DNA of 64,000 bases from Nicotiana tabacum (taxonomy: Eukaryota; Streptophyta; Magnoliopsida; Solanales; Solanaceae), in the NCBI RefSeq assembly GCF_000715075.1, contig NC_134084.1, positions 4,838,501-4,902,500 of the forward strand, given 5' to 3'. Positions 36,301 to 48,533 of this stretch are shown one piece after another; positions within the stretch are counted from its first letter, which is position 1, and every line of letters begins with the position of its first letter. Below the pieces are notes generated by a model. The model was not told the DNA's origin and made no database searches. It was given only the letters and a program-made list of their open reading frames with translations. A program made the translations under genes and the position numbers.

Positions 36301-38135
36301 AATACTCTAATTTTGGAAAGGATTCAGTAAGGCAAAACAGGAAAAGAAATCAGTTAACCTTAACAGGCAGGTGAAATCAGAATTTCACAAAGGAAAAGTT
36401 TGAAATCAGTCACAAGTTTGAAAATCAGTCAAAGAAGGAGACTCAGCATATAAATAAGGTGCATAAGCATTATACATGCGAGGCCAAACCTGTTGGCAAA
36501 AGGAAAATAGCATACATTAGTAGCACAAAAAGAAAATTCAATGGATAGCAACACTCGAAGCATGATAGTCAATTGAATCAGTAGTGAAGAAACATAGAAT
36601 ATCAAAAGCATGCGAAGGTCTCGCAGTAGCATGTGAGGAAAACCCCTTTTTAAAAATTAGGGTTTCGAGCATACTTGAGTTCTAGAGGAAATAGGAACCT
36701 AGAATCAAAAGGATCACACAAAAGAATAGAGGTTTCGAAATAAAGAACTTCAAATCGAGCCTTATACTTAAACTAACAGCCTCAGATCCAAAACAATAGG
36801 GTTTTCAACAATAGAAGAATTTTAAAAGATGGATAAACAAACAAATCAGGCAAAACTCAAGCAACCCAGCATTAGTCTAATAAACAGTTCAAAAGGAATT
36901 AAGACTTTTAACATGCAAACTCAGGCAGAAGAATAATACGAGCAAACACAGCAAAACATGTCAAAAATCAAAGAAAGTTTTTGAAATAACTTAACAGAAC
37001 CCTAATTGAAAAGATAAGGAGTTTTGAAACCAGAGTTTTAAAAGAAACTTCGAGAAAAATGCTTAAAAGTTCAGAGGAAACATAGATCTGAAATGGATCT
37101 AAGAGAAATCGAAAGAACCTTAGAAGTTAGGGTTTCAAAAGAGCCCCAAATGATGAGAAAGGCTTTGAAAACCCTCGATCTAAGCAGGAAAGTCAAAAGT
37201 TTGACTCGAATAGCCATGGATGGCCTGGATAAAGGTCAGAGACGACCCGAAAACAGTCATCGAGCAATGACTGGACAAATCCCCTTCACAATCTAGTCAT
37301 GAGATCACATAATCGAACACGTAGAAGCCATGGGAGGTAGATACAGGTCTCCGATGACCTCGAAAGCCATAAATTTGGGAGGTATTAGGCTTGTAGTTTG
37401 ATGGAGGAGTCTAGGGTTTGAGAAGATTTGAGAGAGGATTGAGAGAGAAGGGGAATTCAGAGGCGGCGAAGTTTGGAAATGAGGCTAGGGTTGGGGGTCG
37501 TTGGAATTAAAAAAGGAAAGGAATCGTGAGGGCCGTTGATCTTTTAGATCAACAGCCAGGATTTAGCGGGTCTTGAGTCGGGTAGGCAGATTTAGGGCTT
37601 GGGTTAGTTCAGATGGCAATTGGGCTGGGTAATTGGGTTTAAATTGGGGGTCCAATTCAGGCTATAATTGAAATGCAATTGGGGCTAGATTTTAAATAGC
37701 CACTTTTCCCTTATTTATTTTATAAAAAATAGAAAATTAATTTCTAAAAACAAATTGAAGGTACTAAAAGGATTTGTAATACATAATTATCAATTTAAAA
37801 ATACTGGATTTAATTTTTATAAATATAAACACAATTAAATCTAAAAGAGGCTAATATTACAATTTATATGCAATTTAGCTTTAAAAATACTAAATGACTT
37901 TGTTAAAATATGCAAATATATATTAGCTATATTTTAGTACGAATATGAGAATTCAATAAATGAATCATCAAAAATAATAATTTTGGAAATTATTATTGGA
38001 AAATAAGGAAATAAATTGGTTTAAAACCTTTTAAAAATTAAGGAAAAATAATATACTTATATATGCATACGTATGCTATTTTGAAATTATTTTGCATATT
38101 AGAAAATATATATAGGGAAAAATTGGGTATCAACA
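33398..38135 (-). repeat. 3' LTR of element C (4738 bp)
   Basis: On the minus strand it runs TGTTGATACCCAATTTTTCCC (38135 downward; first bases only given by position) to GGGGGCACGACA at 33398. The first 1 kb on the plus side, 33398-34395, matches the truncated 5' LTR at 49974-50975 closely. A run of phrases like CCTATAGGCATG...TTTCTA repeats loosely at 34600-34990. An AT-rich stretch occupies 37690-38110. No real gene is seen inside, and frames such as that at 37093-37296 have no recognisable domain. Confidence 0.88.
34600..34990. repeat. Degenerate repeats in LTR C
   Basis: Roughly eight spaced copies of a phrase close to CAGTCCTATAGGCATGTTTTC, alternating with AAATGTGA- or GAACATG-like spacers about 30-60 bases long, for example near 34670, 34720, 34815, 34855, 34912 and 34962. 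They are non-coding, with period and copies irregular. Confidence 0.55.
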
Positions 38136-38136
38136 G

Positions 38137-38150
38137 CTGTGCCTCTTTAC
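38137..38150 (-). other. Polypurine tract region of element C
   Basis: On the minus strand AAAGAGGCACAGC lies immediately before the 3' LTR start TGTTGATACCC. This is the expected position of the plus-strand primer, although two C residues interrupt the purine run. Confidence 0.6.
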
Positions 38151-38749
38151 CCGGGAGGGATGAAAGAGTTGTCGGGTAAAGATATGATTGCCAATTTTGA
38201 TCGAGCGAGATGGTTCGAAGAAGTTTAGGCCGTGTCCTGGCTTCTGAGCTGCCTACATATCCCTGGTTTTATAGGAATCGGTCCATATGTAGTTTAGAAT
38301 CCGTTGGCGGAGTATGCCGATGGAGATTTTCAAGAACGGACGCAATATCTAGGACGGGGTGAATGGTTAAGGTCTGATAGGGCTGCGGGAATCGGAGCGG
38401 AATCTCTCCTGCTGAGATGGTCGTTTGCTCGCCGGTTTACCTGCAAATATGCAATACAAGCATATATTGTGCATAAATTTAAACATGATGCAATTTCCCA
38501 TCGGACCATGAGGATTGTCTTCGGATGGTTAGAATGATGTCCTTAGACCATGATGTCCTGGGCCATGAAGCGTATAATAAAGGATTCGCACGCCATGAAA
38601 TGATTCTCTCGGGCTATGAGGATGATGCCTCCGAGCCATGATGCCTTTGAATAATGATATGCAAAAGATTAAAAAGGGGTCCTCAGGCCATGACATGGCA
38701 TTCTCGGGCTATGAAAATGGTGCCTCCGAACAATGACGCCTTCGGATGG

Positions 38750-39085
38750 TTTGGCGATCTTTCAGCCTATGCAATGTAGTAGGTGGCGATCTTTCAGCCA
38801 TGCAAATGGAGATAAGGAGACGATCTTTCAGCCATGCAAATGGAGATAAGGTGGCAATCTTACAGCCGTGCAAATGTAGATGAGGTGGCAATTTTTCAGC
38901 CGTGAAAATGTAGATGAGGTGGCGATCTTTCAGCCATGCAAATGTTGATGAGGTGGCGATCTTTCAGCCATGTAGATGCAGATAGGGTGGAGATCTTTTA
39001 CTCGTGCAAATGTAGATAAGGTGGCAATCTTTCAGCCATGCAGATGCAAATAAAGTGGCGATATTTCAACCATGCAGATGAATAT
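38750..39085. repeat. 34-bp tandem repeat array, about 10 copies
   Basis: The monomer is close to GTGGCGATCTTTCAGCCATG followed by a CAAATGTAGATGAG-type half, exactly 34 bases in at least eight successive copies from about 38783, with a partial copy before. It lies between integrase and the 3' LTR of element C, the place where Ogre elements are known to carry tandem arrays. An irregular run (CTCGGGCTATGA and GCCTCCGA phrases, 38560-38750) precedes it. Confidence 0.9.
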
Positions 39086-39330
39086 GGAGGTAGAACTTAA
39101 CCTCGGAAGGCAGAATAGTAGCCTTATGCAATGTAGAAATGCAGATGGAGACATCGTTTAGTCTCGGAAGGCAGAATAGTAGCCTTATGTGATGCAGAAA
39201 TGTAGATGGAGACAGCGTTTAGTCTCGAAAGGCAGAATGGTAGCCTCATGCAATGCAGAAAACGTAGATGGAGACAGTGTATAGTCTCGGAAGGCAGAAT
39301 GGTAGCCTTATGCAAGAAATAAAAGGGCAA
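39086..39330. repeat. 61-62-bp tandem repeat array, 4 copies
   Basis: The monomer reads GAGACAGCGTTTAGTCTCGG, then AAGGCAGAATGGTAGCC, then TTATGCAATGCAGAAATGTAGATG. The start contains a small inverted repeat (GAGAC...GTCTC). Four copies directly follow the 34-bp array, and the two monomers share the CATGCAGATG-type ending, which suggests one grew out of the other. Confidence 0.88.
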
Positions 39331-39767
39331 TCGGTAATAGAGCTTTCTTAGCTGATAGCAGGTTGCGATATTGTGACTGCTGGGGACATTGTGGCATACG
39401 GAATATCACTGGCGTGTGTGGATAGAAAATATTGGTAAGTGCGACAGTTCTGAGAGTTGTATTCTTGAACAATGTTTATCTTGTGAGTATATAATATGTC
39501 TGATGTTTTTGTAATCCCAGTGCCTGCATCCAAAAAAATTGTGAGTTTTGTAAAGGGGGAAGGTTAGTTTGGCTCTGCTTGACCTGCTCGGCTTTGATCT
39601 GGTGATATTGTATGTATCATTGAGGTAGCATTGCTAAACAAGGCAATTTCAGTAATAAATATGCATGATTTTGTAAAAAATACGATATAAGTATACAATT
39701 AAGAAACACTTTTAGATGAACCGACGATTGTGATGTGGTTCAGGACATTGCAACCTCTTTTGCTATG

Positions 39768-39881
39768 GAATTTTGAGGGTCCTCAAAATTCTGCCCCAGT
39801 TAATGGGTTGATGCTTCTGACCGTTGCTTGCGACGATTGGCTGAAATTACTTCGGAATTTTAAGGGTCCTCCTCAAAATTC
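39768..39881. repeat. Duplicated perfect inverted repeat in the 3' region of C
   Basis: GAATTTTGAGG (39768-39778) and CCTCAAAATTC (39781-39791) are separated by two bases, followed by TGCCCCAGTT. A second, imperfect copy (39855-39881) is followed by the same TGCCCCAGTT. The sequence between 39331 and 39767 is otherwise featureless. Confidence 0.75.
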
Positions 39882-40127
39882 TGCCCCAGTTTCCAATTGC
39901 GACTAGTTTTGCAATAGCGGGGAGAATGGAAATTTTATTGAATTGTGACCGAACCCATAGGGCTACCTACGTATCCCCTTTTAAACGGGAATCAGTTCAG
40001 GCGTAGTTCAATTTGCATCATATAGGAAAGCATAAAGATTACACATAGTAACGCTTGACTGCATCTGAGTTGATGGGCTTTGGCCAGACTTCTCCGTTCA
40101 TTTCTGCAAGTATGAGTGTTCCTCCTG

Positions 40128-41198
40128 TCAGAACCCGGTGAACCATGTATGGACCCTGCCAGTTGGGAGAGAATTTTCCTTTGGCTTCATCTTGATGCGG
40201 AAAAATTTCTTTAACACCACCTGCCCCGGTGTGAATTGTCTTGGCTTGACTCTTTTGTTGAAGGCTTTGTACATTCTGTTATGATAGAGTTGACCATGGT
40301 GAACTACATTCATTCTCTTCCGTCTATAAGGGCTAGTTGCTCATAACGACTTTTCACCCACTTTGCGTCGTCAAGCTCAGCTTCCTGTATGATCTTTAGG
40401 GAAAGAATTTCTACCTCGGCGGGATGACTGGCTCTGTACCGTAAACCAGCATATATGTGGTTGCTCCGGTTGATGTGCGAATTATGGTGCGATATCCTAA
40501 TAAAGCAAATGATAACTTCTCGTGCCACTGCTTATGCTTATCTATTGTTTTCCTCAATATCTTCTTGATATTCTTGTTGGCGGCTTCTACGGCTCCATTC
40601 ATCTGAGGCTTGTAGGCTGTAGAATTCTTGTGTCTGATCTTGAAAGTTTCACACATAGCTTTCATCAAGTCACTGTTGAGATTGGAGCTATTATCAGTAA
40701 TGATTGACTTTGGAATACCGAATCGACAAACAATGCGGTCGCGGACAAAGTCCACCACGACTTTCTTGGTTACTGCTCTGTAAGATGCTGCTTCGACCCA
40801 TTTGGTGAAATAGCTGATTGCTACCAGGATAAATATGTGCCCATTGGAAGCGGTGGGATCAATTGGTCCATGACATCCATTCCCTAGGCGGCGAACGACC
40901 ATGGTGAGCTTGTTGCATTGAGCTCATTTGGAGGTACCTTTATCATGTCTGCATGTATCTGACAGCGGTGGCATTTCCGGACATACTGGATGCAGTCCGT
41001 TTCCATAGTCATCCAAAAGTAACCAGCTTGGAGTATCTTCTTTGCTAAGACAAAACCGTTCATATGTGGACCGCAGGTCCCAACGTGAATTTCCTCTAGT
41101 AGCCTGGATGCTTCTTTTGTGTCGACACACCTTAGTAACCCCAAATCAGGAGTCCTCCCATACAGGATTCCTCCGTTGTGAAAGAAGTTGTTGGACAA
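40128..41198 (-). pseudogene. Integrase of element C, broken
   Basis: In coding order: an HHCC zinc-binding N-terminus (40884-41198, with ...EEIHVGTCGPHMNG... and CHRCQIHAD), the catalytic core (40411-40902, with FTKWVEA, ITDNSSNLNS and VEAANKNIKK carrying the second Asp and the Glu), and a C-terminal part (40128-40528). A frameshift near 40880-40900 separates the zinc finger from the core and falls where the first catalytic Asp should be (that Asp is encoded in the other frame). A second frame change occurs near 40411-40430. It would have inserted cDNA into chromosomes. This copy is inactive. Confidence 0.88.
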
Positions 41199-41216
41199 CC
41201 TCTGAAGTGAGCATTT

Positions 41217-43400
41217 CTAAGTAGGATTTGCAAGTTCTAGGTATTCGCCTTTTGCCAGATATTCCTTGATATGATGAAACCAGGGCTTTCCGTCTGCTTC
41301 TTCTTTGACATGGGCACAATAAGCTGGCTGATCATGGATCTTTATTGGAATGGGATCAATGAAGTTTTTGTCCGGATGCTGTATCATAGATGATAGGGTA
41401 GCCAATGCATCGGCCAACTCATTCTGGATTCTGGGAACATGCTGGAATTCTGTCTCTATGAACCTCTTTCTCAATTCTTGTACATGATGCAGATACGGGA
41501 GTATCTTGCAGTTCTTGGTTGCCCATTCTTCTCAGACCTGATGTATAAGTAGGCCCGAATCTCCAATCACTAGCAACTCTTGAACGTTCATGTCAATGGC
41601 CATTTTGAGCCTTAAGATGCAGGCTTCATACTCGGCCATGTTTTTCGTGCACGGGAACCTGAGTTTGGCGGACACCGGATAATGCTGACTGGTTTATGAT
41701 ACTAGGCCTGCTCCTATGCCAACTCTTTTGAAATTTGCTGCTCCATCAAAAAACATTCTCTAACCATCATAGGATTCTGTGATGTCTTCTCCTATGAATG
41801 ATACCTCTTCGTCAGGAAAATACGTTTTCAGGGGTTCGTGTTCTCCATCCACGGGATTTTCAGCAAGGTGATCTGCTAGTGCCTGTCCTTTGATTGCCTT
41901 CTGATTCACATAGACAATGTCAAATTCACTCAATAGGATTTGCCACTTGGCTAACTTGCCAGTGGGCATGAGCTTCTGAAAGATGTACTTCAAAGGATCC
42001 ATCCTTGATATGAGATATGTGGTATAGGCACAGAAATAATGCCTTAGTTTCTGAGCTACCCAAGTCAAAGCACAACAGGTGTGCTCTAACAAAGAATATC
42101 GGGCCTCGTATGGGGTGAACTTCTTACTAAGATAATAGATGGCCTTCTCCTTCCTCCCCGTTTCATCATGCTGCCCCAGAACGCAGTCGAAAGCTCCATC
42201 CAATACTGTGAGGTAGAGTAATAGGGGTCTACCTTGCTCGAGCGGGACTAAGATTAGTGGTGTTGACAGGTATTCCTTGATTCTGTCGAAAACCTTTTGG
42301 AAGTCATTAGTCCATTTGGTAGCGGAGTCCTTCTTCAATATCTTAAAGATTGGCTCACAAATAATTGTAGACTGTGCTATGAACCGGCAGATATAGTTAA
42401 GTATCCCCAAGAAACTCATCACATCCTTCTTGTTCTTTGGCAGTGGTAGTTCTTGAATGGCTTTGACCTTTGATGGATCCAATTCTATTCCTCGGCGACT
42501 CACAATAAATCCCAGTAATTCTCCAGCGGGAACCCCGAATGCGCACTTTGCGGGATTCAGTTTTAGGTTGTACCTCCGCAATCTATTGAAGAATATCTTC
42601 AAATCTTCCCTGGGATCAGTGGCCTTCTTGGACTTGATGATAACATCATCCATATATACCTCTATCTCATTGTGTATCATATCATGGAAAATGGTAGTCA
42701 TGGTCCTCCTGTAGGTGGCCCCAACATTCTTTAGCCCAAACGGCATCATCTTGTAACAGTACATCCCCCACGGTGTAATGAAAGTCGTTTTCTCAACATC
42801 TTCTTCATCCATCCAGATCTGATGATAACCAGCGAAACAATCTACAAATGATTGCAACTCGTGCTTGGCGCAATTGTCAATTAGGATGTGTATATTCGGC
42901 AAAGGGAAGTCATCTTTTGGACTGGCCCGGTTGAGATCTCGCTAGTCGACATAGACTTTAACCTTACCATCCTTCTTTGGTACTGGTACAATGTTGGCTA
43001 ACCATGTCGAGTATTATACTACCCTGAGAACCTTAGCTTTAACTTGCTTAGTGACTTTTCCTTGATTTTCAGGCTCATATCAGGCATGAACTTTCTGAGC
43101 TTTTGCTTTACCGGCGGACATATTGGATCGGTTTGCAGTTTGTGAGCCACAATAGACGTACTTAAACCAGTCATGTCATCATACGACCAGGCAAATATGT
43201 CCCCATATTCTCTTAGAAAATCTGTGTATTCCTTCTTTTCTGATGGCGATAAGTAGACGCCGATTCATGTTTCTTTGACGTTTTCTGTATCTCCCAGGTT
43301 AACAACCTCGGTATCGTCCAGGTTGGACTTCAGTCTGTTTTCAAAATTCTCAACTTCTTTAACAATCTCCTCCGGTATGTCATCTTCCTCTGAATCTATG
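41217..43400 (-). pseudogene. Reverse transcriptase and RNase H regions of element C
   Basis: The 380-residue open stretch at 41760-42902 covers fingers and palm of a Ty3-type RT with FVDCFAGYHQI and the intact catalytic YMDD (VYMDDVIIKSKK), thumb/connection, and a gypsy-type RNase H (GQHDETGRKEKAIYYLSKKF, then YSLLEHTCCALTW). Upstream, 42903-43400 encodes the RT N-terminus with stops and a frame change. Downstream, 41217-41759 encodes a second RNase H-like segment (ELADALATLSSM, and a MAIDMN phrase), typical of Tat elements, with a TGA in GLLIHQV-stop-EEW and a TAG at 41760. RT itself is the best-preserved module of the element. Confidence 0.9.
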
Positions 43401-43434
43401 TCCGTTTTTCTCGTTGTCTCGTTGCATGTCACAG

Positions 43435-43655
43435 TCCTTGGTTCATCAAGATAAGTAATAGTAATGTTGTATAAGTAAAGTAATGAGAGAAAAATTATAA
43501 TGAACGTCGAATCATAAGAAAAGTTAAAATGCTTTGATAAATTGCGTAACTGTTTTGGAACATTGGAGATCTTATTGCGAAAATTAAAAATGCGAAAAAA
43601 AATAATAATTTAATAAATAAAAACAGTGCATGATGCTTGTTTTAGCCTTGCTACC
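43435..43655 (-). other. Putative Ogre-type intron between protease and RT
   Basis: Between the protease-side reading that ends near 43655 and the RT-side reading that resumes near 43435 is about 220 bases of AT-rich, multiply stopped sequence with pyrimidine-rich runs. On the minus strand a donor-like GGGTAGCAAG lies at the start and an acceptor-like GAACCAAG just before GACTGTGACATGC. Ogre elements are known to have an intron at exactly this place. The exact splice sites are inference. Confidence 0.6.
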
Positions 43656-44931
43656 CTGAGGCTCGTTGTGCTCTGGTTGTCCTGATGGTCCAGTTATTGA
43701 GGCCAACCCCTCTGCTTACAACCTGTATGGAAGGGCCTTCCTCCCCCTCCTTCTCGAGAACAACACAACAGTCCATGTCATTATCTTCTAAGAACAAGTT
43801 TTTCACCGCTGCCAGTACTTCTTCTTCCTCTGACCTATAAATAATGTCGGCCGATTGGAAAGTCTGCTCCAAATGTGGTATTGGCTGCTCCAGCAGATAG
43901 TAAGGACCGCGCCATGGTGGCGACCAGTTGTTGAATTCTTCCCAGGTGTACTTATATCCTAGACCGAAAGTGGTGCCGTGTTTCTTGAGTTTTATGGGCT
44001 TAGTGATTCCTTGGAGGTTCTTGCCAAGCCCCTTGCCAGGTTCGTACCCACTCTAATTCAGTATACTCTCGATATTGTTATCCCACCATTTATCTTTATC
44101 AACAGCATTTACCCGTTTGATGTGATGGTACGTCTCTCCACCCAGCTTCCTTCTTCCTTCGATTGACGAAATGGTCTGGCGACTGTATATAGGGTTTCTA
44201 CCATCGCCGTGAATGATCATCTCCTGGTGATTCCATTCAAATTTTACCGCTTGATGTAGTGTTGATGCTACGGCCCCAGAAACATGAATCCATGGCCGTC
44301 CTAATAGAAAATTGTAAGATGTCGGTACATCTATCACTTGGAAATCAACATCGAACCAAGTTGGCCCCATTTGCAAACACAGACTAATCTCCCCAATGGT
44401 AGACCTTTGGGAGCCGTCGAAATCTTTCACATTGATAGCTCCATCCTTTATTTCATGAAGCCCCTTACCCAACTTCTTGAGTGTTACTAGCGGACAAATG
44501 TTGAGACTGGACCCTCCATCGATCAGGATTCTGGTGATAAAATAGTCTTCGCATTGCACGGTGATGTGTAGTGCCTTGTTATGACCCAATCCTTCAGGTG
44601 GCAGCTCATCCTCATGAAAAGTAATTTTATGACTTTCCAATACCTATCCTACCATGTTAGCCATTTCCCCGCCAGTGGTGTTGCTTGGCACGTATGCTTC
44701 ACTCAGAACCCTCAACAGGGCATTCTTGTGTGCCTCAGAATTTTGTAGCAAAGCAAGGATGGAAATTTGCGCCGGTGTTTTGTTCAACTGATCGATGACC
44801 GAGTATTCTTTGGCTTGTATCTTTCTCCAAAGATTATTCGGCCTGGTTTCGATGATGGGTGGCCGATTGGAGGCCTGCTTGCTTGACTCAACTAAGTGTT
44901 CAGTGGTATAAACTCTACCCATTTTCGTCAT
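43651..44931 (-). pseudogene. Protease region of element C
   Basis: The upstream part (44644-44931) reads GRVYTTEHLVESS and ends GEMANMVG before a stop. The protease (44053-44640) has the catalytic ILIDGGSSLNICP and the YNFLLGRPWIH block of Tat-type aspartic proteases. A linker with acidic residues (43651-43872) leads to the putative intron. Stops at about 44641 and 44052 break the frame. It would have cut the Gag-Pol polyprotein. Confidence 0.88.
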
Positions 44932-44996
44932 ACCCTGTGTCGCAATAGTTTCTTTGAACTATAACCTTGCCTTTCCTCCTTGCCTTGGCTGTATAG

Positions 44997-46461
44997 TGAT
45001 CGCAACCTACTCCACACTACTAAAAAGTAGGAAGAGAGGGTCGTAATAGCTTTTACCGGATTTGTGAGTCGGGATCGATTTCCACAGAGAGCTAGGAATG
45101 GAGTCGAGTATCTATTTAGGTTGGAATTGCGTATTTGTTCCAAATATCACTTCTAATCATTTTTGGGTTTTCTTTATATTCTACTATTATCAAACTACAA
45201 ATTATAATTGCTACTAGATTAACTACGAGTAAATTGCTACAGGCTGTATCTAATAGTTTAAAAGGCACTAGAGTAGTGGCATCCTCCTAGGTGGCCAATT
45301 GACGAGTAATTGAACCTAAGGCATGATTGATATGATTAGGAAATATGCTATAACCATTGCACAATTTTACTCACTCTCACACCTCTTGGTAGAGAGAGTG
45401 ATTTTGTCCAATTGACTTTCTCAATACCAATAAGGTAGGCAAATATGCTCAAGCAACTGGGGTTCAAGTCGGGTATTACTCTCTCGAGGTTTAACCTTTT
45501 AATTGGGACTATCAATTCTCTTGAGTCTATCCCAATTCCTTGTTGGGTCAATTTCGGAGACTTAGGCTCTCTTTCTCAAGAAGAACCCAAGTCAACTTAG
45601 CACAAACTAGTGTTTGCAACCACTAATTCATAGATTAAACCATGAAATTAACCCAAATAACAAACACCCATATTCAATCTAACCTTAAATCACAACACCC
45701 ATCAATTACTCACACTAGGGTTGAGCCACAACCCTAGCTAATGGGTCTAGCTACTCATGCTTGAAGAGAAAAACTGAGAAATAGATGAAAATAAAGACAT
45801 ATTAATTAATTGCTAAGGTAAACACAAAGATTCAATGATAAAAACTAAGTAAAAATGCCCAAAATGGCTAAGAAAAGTCTTCTCACGAGCGCAACTAACG
45901 TCTGATAATATCTAATGCCCAAAAAATGAAAAAAGGTTCTATTTATACTAAGCTGGAAAAACTGGACAAAATTGCCCCTGCGGGGTTAGTGCAGATCATA
46001 CAAAATGGTGTGCAGCTGCACTAGGCTCTTGAACTTGCAATCTTGACTCTCTGAACCCAGGCTCCGCGGACCGCATAAAATGGACTACGGCCGCGGAGGC
46101 TTCTAGCACGGTCCGCACAAACTCGACCACGGACCGCACAGGCTTGAACCACTGAACTTGGCATCTCTCTGAACCTTGTCTGTGCGGACCACACAGAATG
46201 GGAGTGCGGTCGCAGAGGTCCACCGCGGACCGCGCAAAGTGTAGTGCGGCCGCACTAGGCCTGTTTTTCCTGAGTTTGTCTTGTCTTTGGTACTTGTGCA
46301 AGTTTCACTCCTTTTGAGCTGATCTTTGACATCTTATCACTTTATTGATCAAACCTGCAATCAAGCACAATTTATGAGCCTTTTGGGACTATTTTGTATG
46401 AATTTATAATCAAAGCGCAAGCAAGAAGGAGCATAAAATGCGTCAAAATCCCTAGTTATCA
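44997..46461 (-). mobile_element. Solo LTR E inside element C
   Basis: It is 1465 bp with perfect 5-bp duplications TATAG (44992-44996 and 46462-46466). On the minus strand it runs TGATAACTAGGGATTTTGACG to GGTTGCGATCA. A CpG-word block (45985-46260) precedes a TATA box TATAAATAG at 45939-45947 (minus), which sets its orientation. The rest is AT-rich and non-coding. The family of the parent element is unknown. It separates C's gag (which stops matching at 46462) from its protease region (from 44931). Confidence 0.88.
45939..46260 (-). promoter_or_regulatory. CpG-rich word block and TATA box of LTR E
   Basis: Words here are GCGGACCGCAC, GCGGCCGCACTA, CGGTCCGCACAAA, GCGGTCGCAG and GCGGACCGCGC, with short AT-richer spacers. 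On the minus strand the block is followed after about 45 bases by TATAAATAG (plus coordinates 45939-45947). This is the same layout as in LTRs A and B, but with yet another set of words. Confidence 0.65.
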
Positions 46462-48533
46462 TATAGTCCCATGGGACAACCTTCGTATGGAAAGGTGGCA
46501 TGGTCGACATTGCCACTGGGATCGGCATGGCTATCTTTACTCCGAATGGATCATGGGCCTTGGGTGGCAAAACCGCAACTTCAAACGGTGTGGGTGCATT
46601 TGCTGGAGACACGAATTTGACCTCAATTGGCACTGGTGTCTTTGCAGATGACGTTGCTTCAAACTCAAGTGGCAGGAACATATTTACCTCAGCGTCTCCA
46701 GAGGGCTGAAGCTGGACTACGATCAGATTAAGAGTAATTATTGGCTTCTTTGGGTAATCAACTTCTGCGATCAACCCGATTGATCCCTCGGGATCCCAAT
46801 AATCCTCTATTTCAATCATGTGAACACCTCCACCTTATGGTCCGGTAGGGGGTTATTATGTACATTCGGAGCGAGTTCCTTTACATAATAATTTTGTTGT
46901 CAATTAAAGTCTGGATCTTGTCCTTCAGAGAATGACATTCGTCGATGGTGTGTCCCTTCATGCCAGAATGGTATGCACAGGATTTGTTCAGGTTAACCCA
47001 CTGAGAGGGGTTCTCAGGTGTTGTAGCAGGGATGAGGGTGACATATCCAACAACTTTGAGTCTTTCGTACAATTGGTCAATAGGTTCAGCAATGGCCGTA
47101 TATTGTTTCGAAGGCCTTCGATCAAAGTTTGGTCGAGGTCTAGGGAAGTTTTGGCGTGTAGGAGAGGATTGATAGTGGGATGGTTGAGCATTGTAGGCTT
47201 GGTAAACATGTGCGGGTTGGGAATATGTGGGTGAAGTAGGCTGATATGTGGGAGGTGGAGGTGATTGATAAGTGGGTGGTGGAGTTTGGTAGGAGGGTGA
47301 GGATGCTAGGTAGTTCGGAGTTGGTTGATATGTGAGTGGAGGTGTTGGGTAAATCTGGTATTTGATGGGAGATTTGGTTCTTTGTGCAACCATTACGGCC
47401 CCTACATCCCTTTTCTTGGACACACCACCAGACTGTAAGGCCTTATTTATAGCTTGTAAGGCCTCGAAGTTTGTAACCATACCGCTTTTGATGCCCTCTT
47501 CAATCCTTTCACCCAGCTTGATAATGTCAGAAAATTTGTGGCTCTCAATCATCATTAGCCTTTCATAATACTACGAGTCTTGAGCCTGGACGAAGAATTT
47601 GTTTATTTGTTCCTCCTCTAAGGCAGGTCTGACCTTAGCAGCTTCGGACCTCCAATGAGTAGCATACTCGCGGAATGTTTCTGTAGGCTTCTTCTTTAGA
47701 TTTTGAATATAAAACACATCTGGGGCATTCTCTATGTTGAACCTGAATCTATTCATAAAGTCAGACGCCATGCCTACCCAGTTCGACCACTTCATAGGAT
47801 CTTGGCTAATGTATCAGGACAAAGCATCTCCTTTCAAGCTTCTCAGGAAAAGCTTCATGTGGATTCTTTCATCTTTTCCTACCCCAACCAACTTGTCACA
47901 GTATGTTCTCAAATGTATTCTTGGATCCCCTGTACCATCAAACATTTCGAACTTCGGAGGTTTGTACCCCTCGGGCAGTTCGACATCGGGCTGTATGCAA
48001 AGATCTTCGTAGTTCAGCCCTTCAATTCCCTTACTCCCTTCAACGCCTTGAATCCGGCTAGTCAACTTCTTAAGTTCTTCAGCCAAGCTCCTGATGAGCA
48101 AATCTTTATAATCAAACTCGTGTGTGCTTGAGATTGGTTGGGTGGAGTGTAACATGGTCTCCACGTAGATGGGGGTGTTATGGTGGGTGTGAAAGTGGTC
48201 ATTTGTGGAGTTTTGGAGTTTTGGGATGAGCAATGGGATGTTGTTTAAGGTATGACAGGTGTTGCAGTGGTGGTGAGGAGCGGGATGGTTTTGTTGCTTT
48301 GGGATATTCTATAGAGGTGTAGGGTTCTGAGCATTTGGGAAATTGATATCTAGAGTGGTGAGGGAAAATGACATATTTGCCAGATTCCGAACCTGATGAA
48401 GTTCTTCTTGGAATTTCAACAGCTTTTGTTCGAGTTGGGATGCATTTTCTTTGGAAACCTGAATACCATGACCATGAGTGACCTCTACCCGTTCAGTTGA
48501 GTTCTCTTTTCTGGCGTTGTTCAAATCTTCCAT
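46361..48533 (-). pseudogene. Gag of element C, broken
   Basis: It starts at about 48533 (MEDLNNARKEN). The gag domain lies around 47571-48233 (PPKFEMFDGTGDPRIHL), followed by a Pro/Tyr/Ser-rich linker (47160-47340) and a Cys/His motif CAYHSGMKGHTIDECHSL near 46925-46980. All parts to 46881 share one frame, interrupted by a TAG at about 48309, a TGA in place of Trp at 47814 and a TAG in place of Gln at about 47571. The following segment, 46462-46819, ends VVPWDYMI and lies in another frame, then runs into inserted LTR E. Confidence 0.88.

Noticed and set aside
38750..39330. CRISPR-like array
   Set aside because: The repeats are contiguous tandem monomers without unique spacers, in a plant retrotransposon; they are minisatellite arrays.
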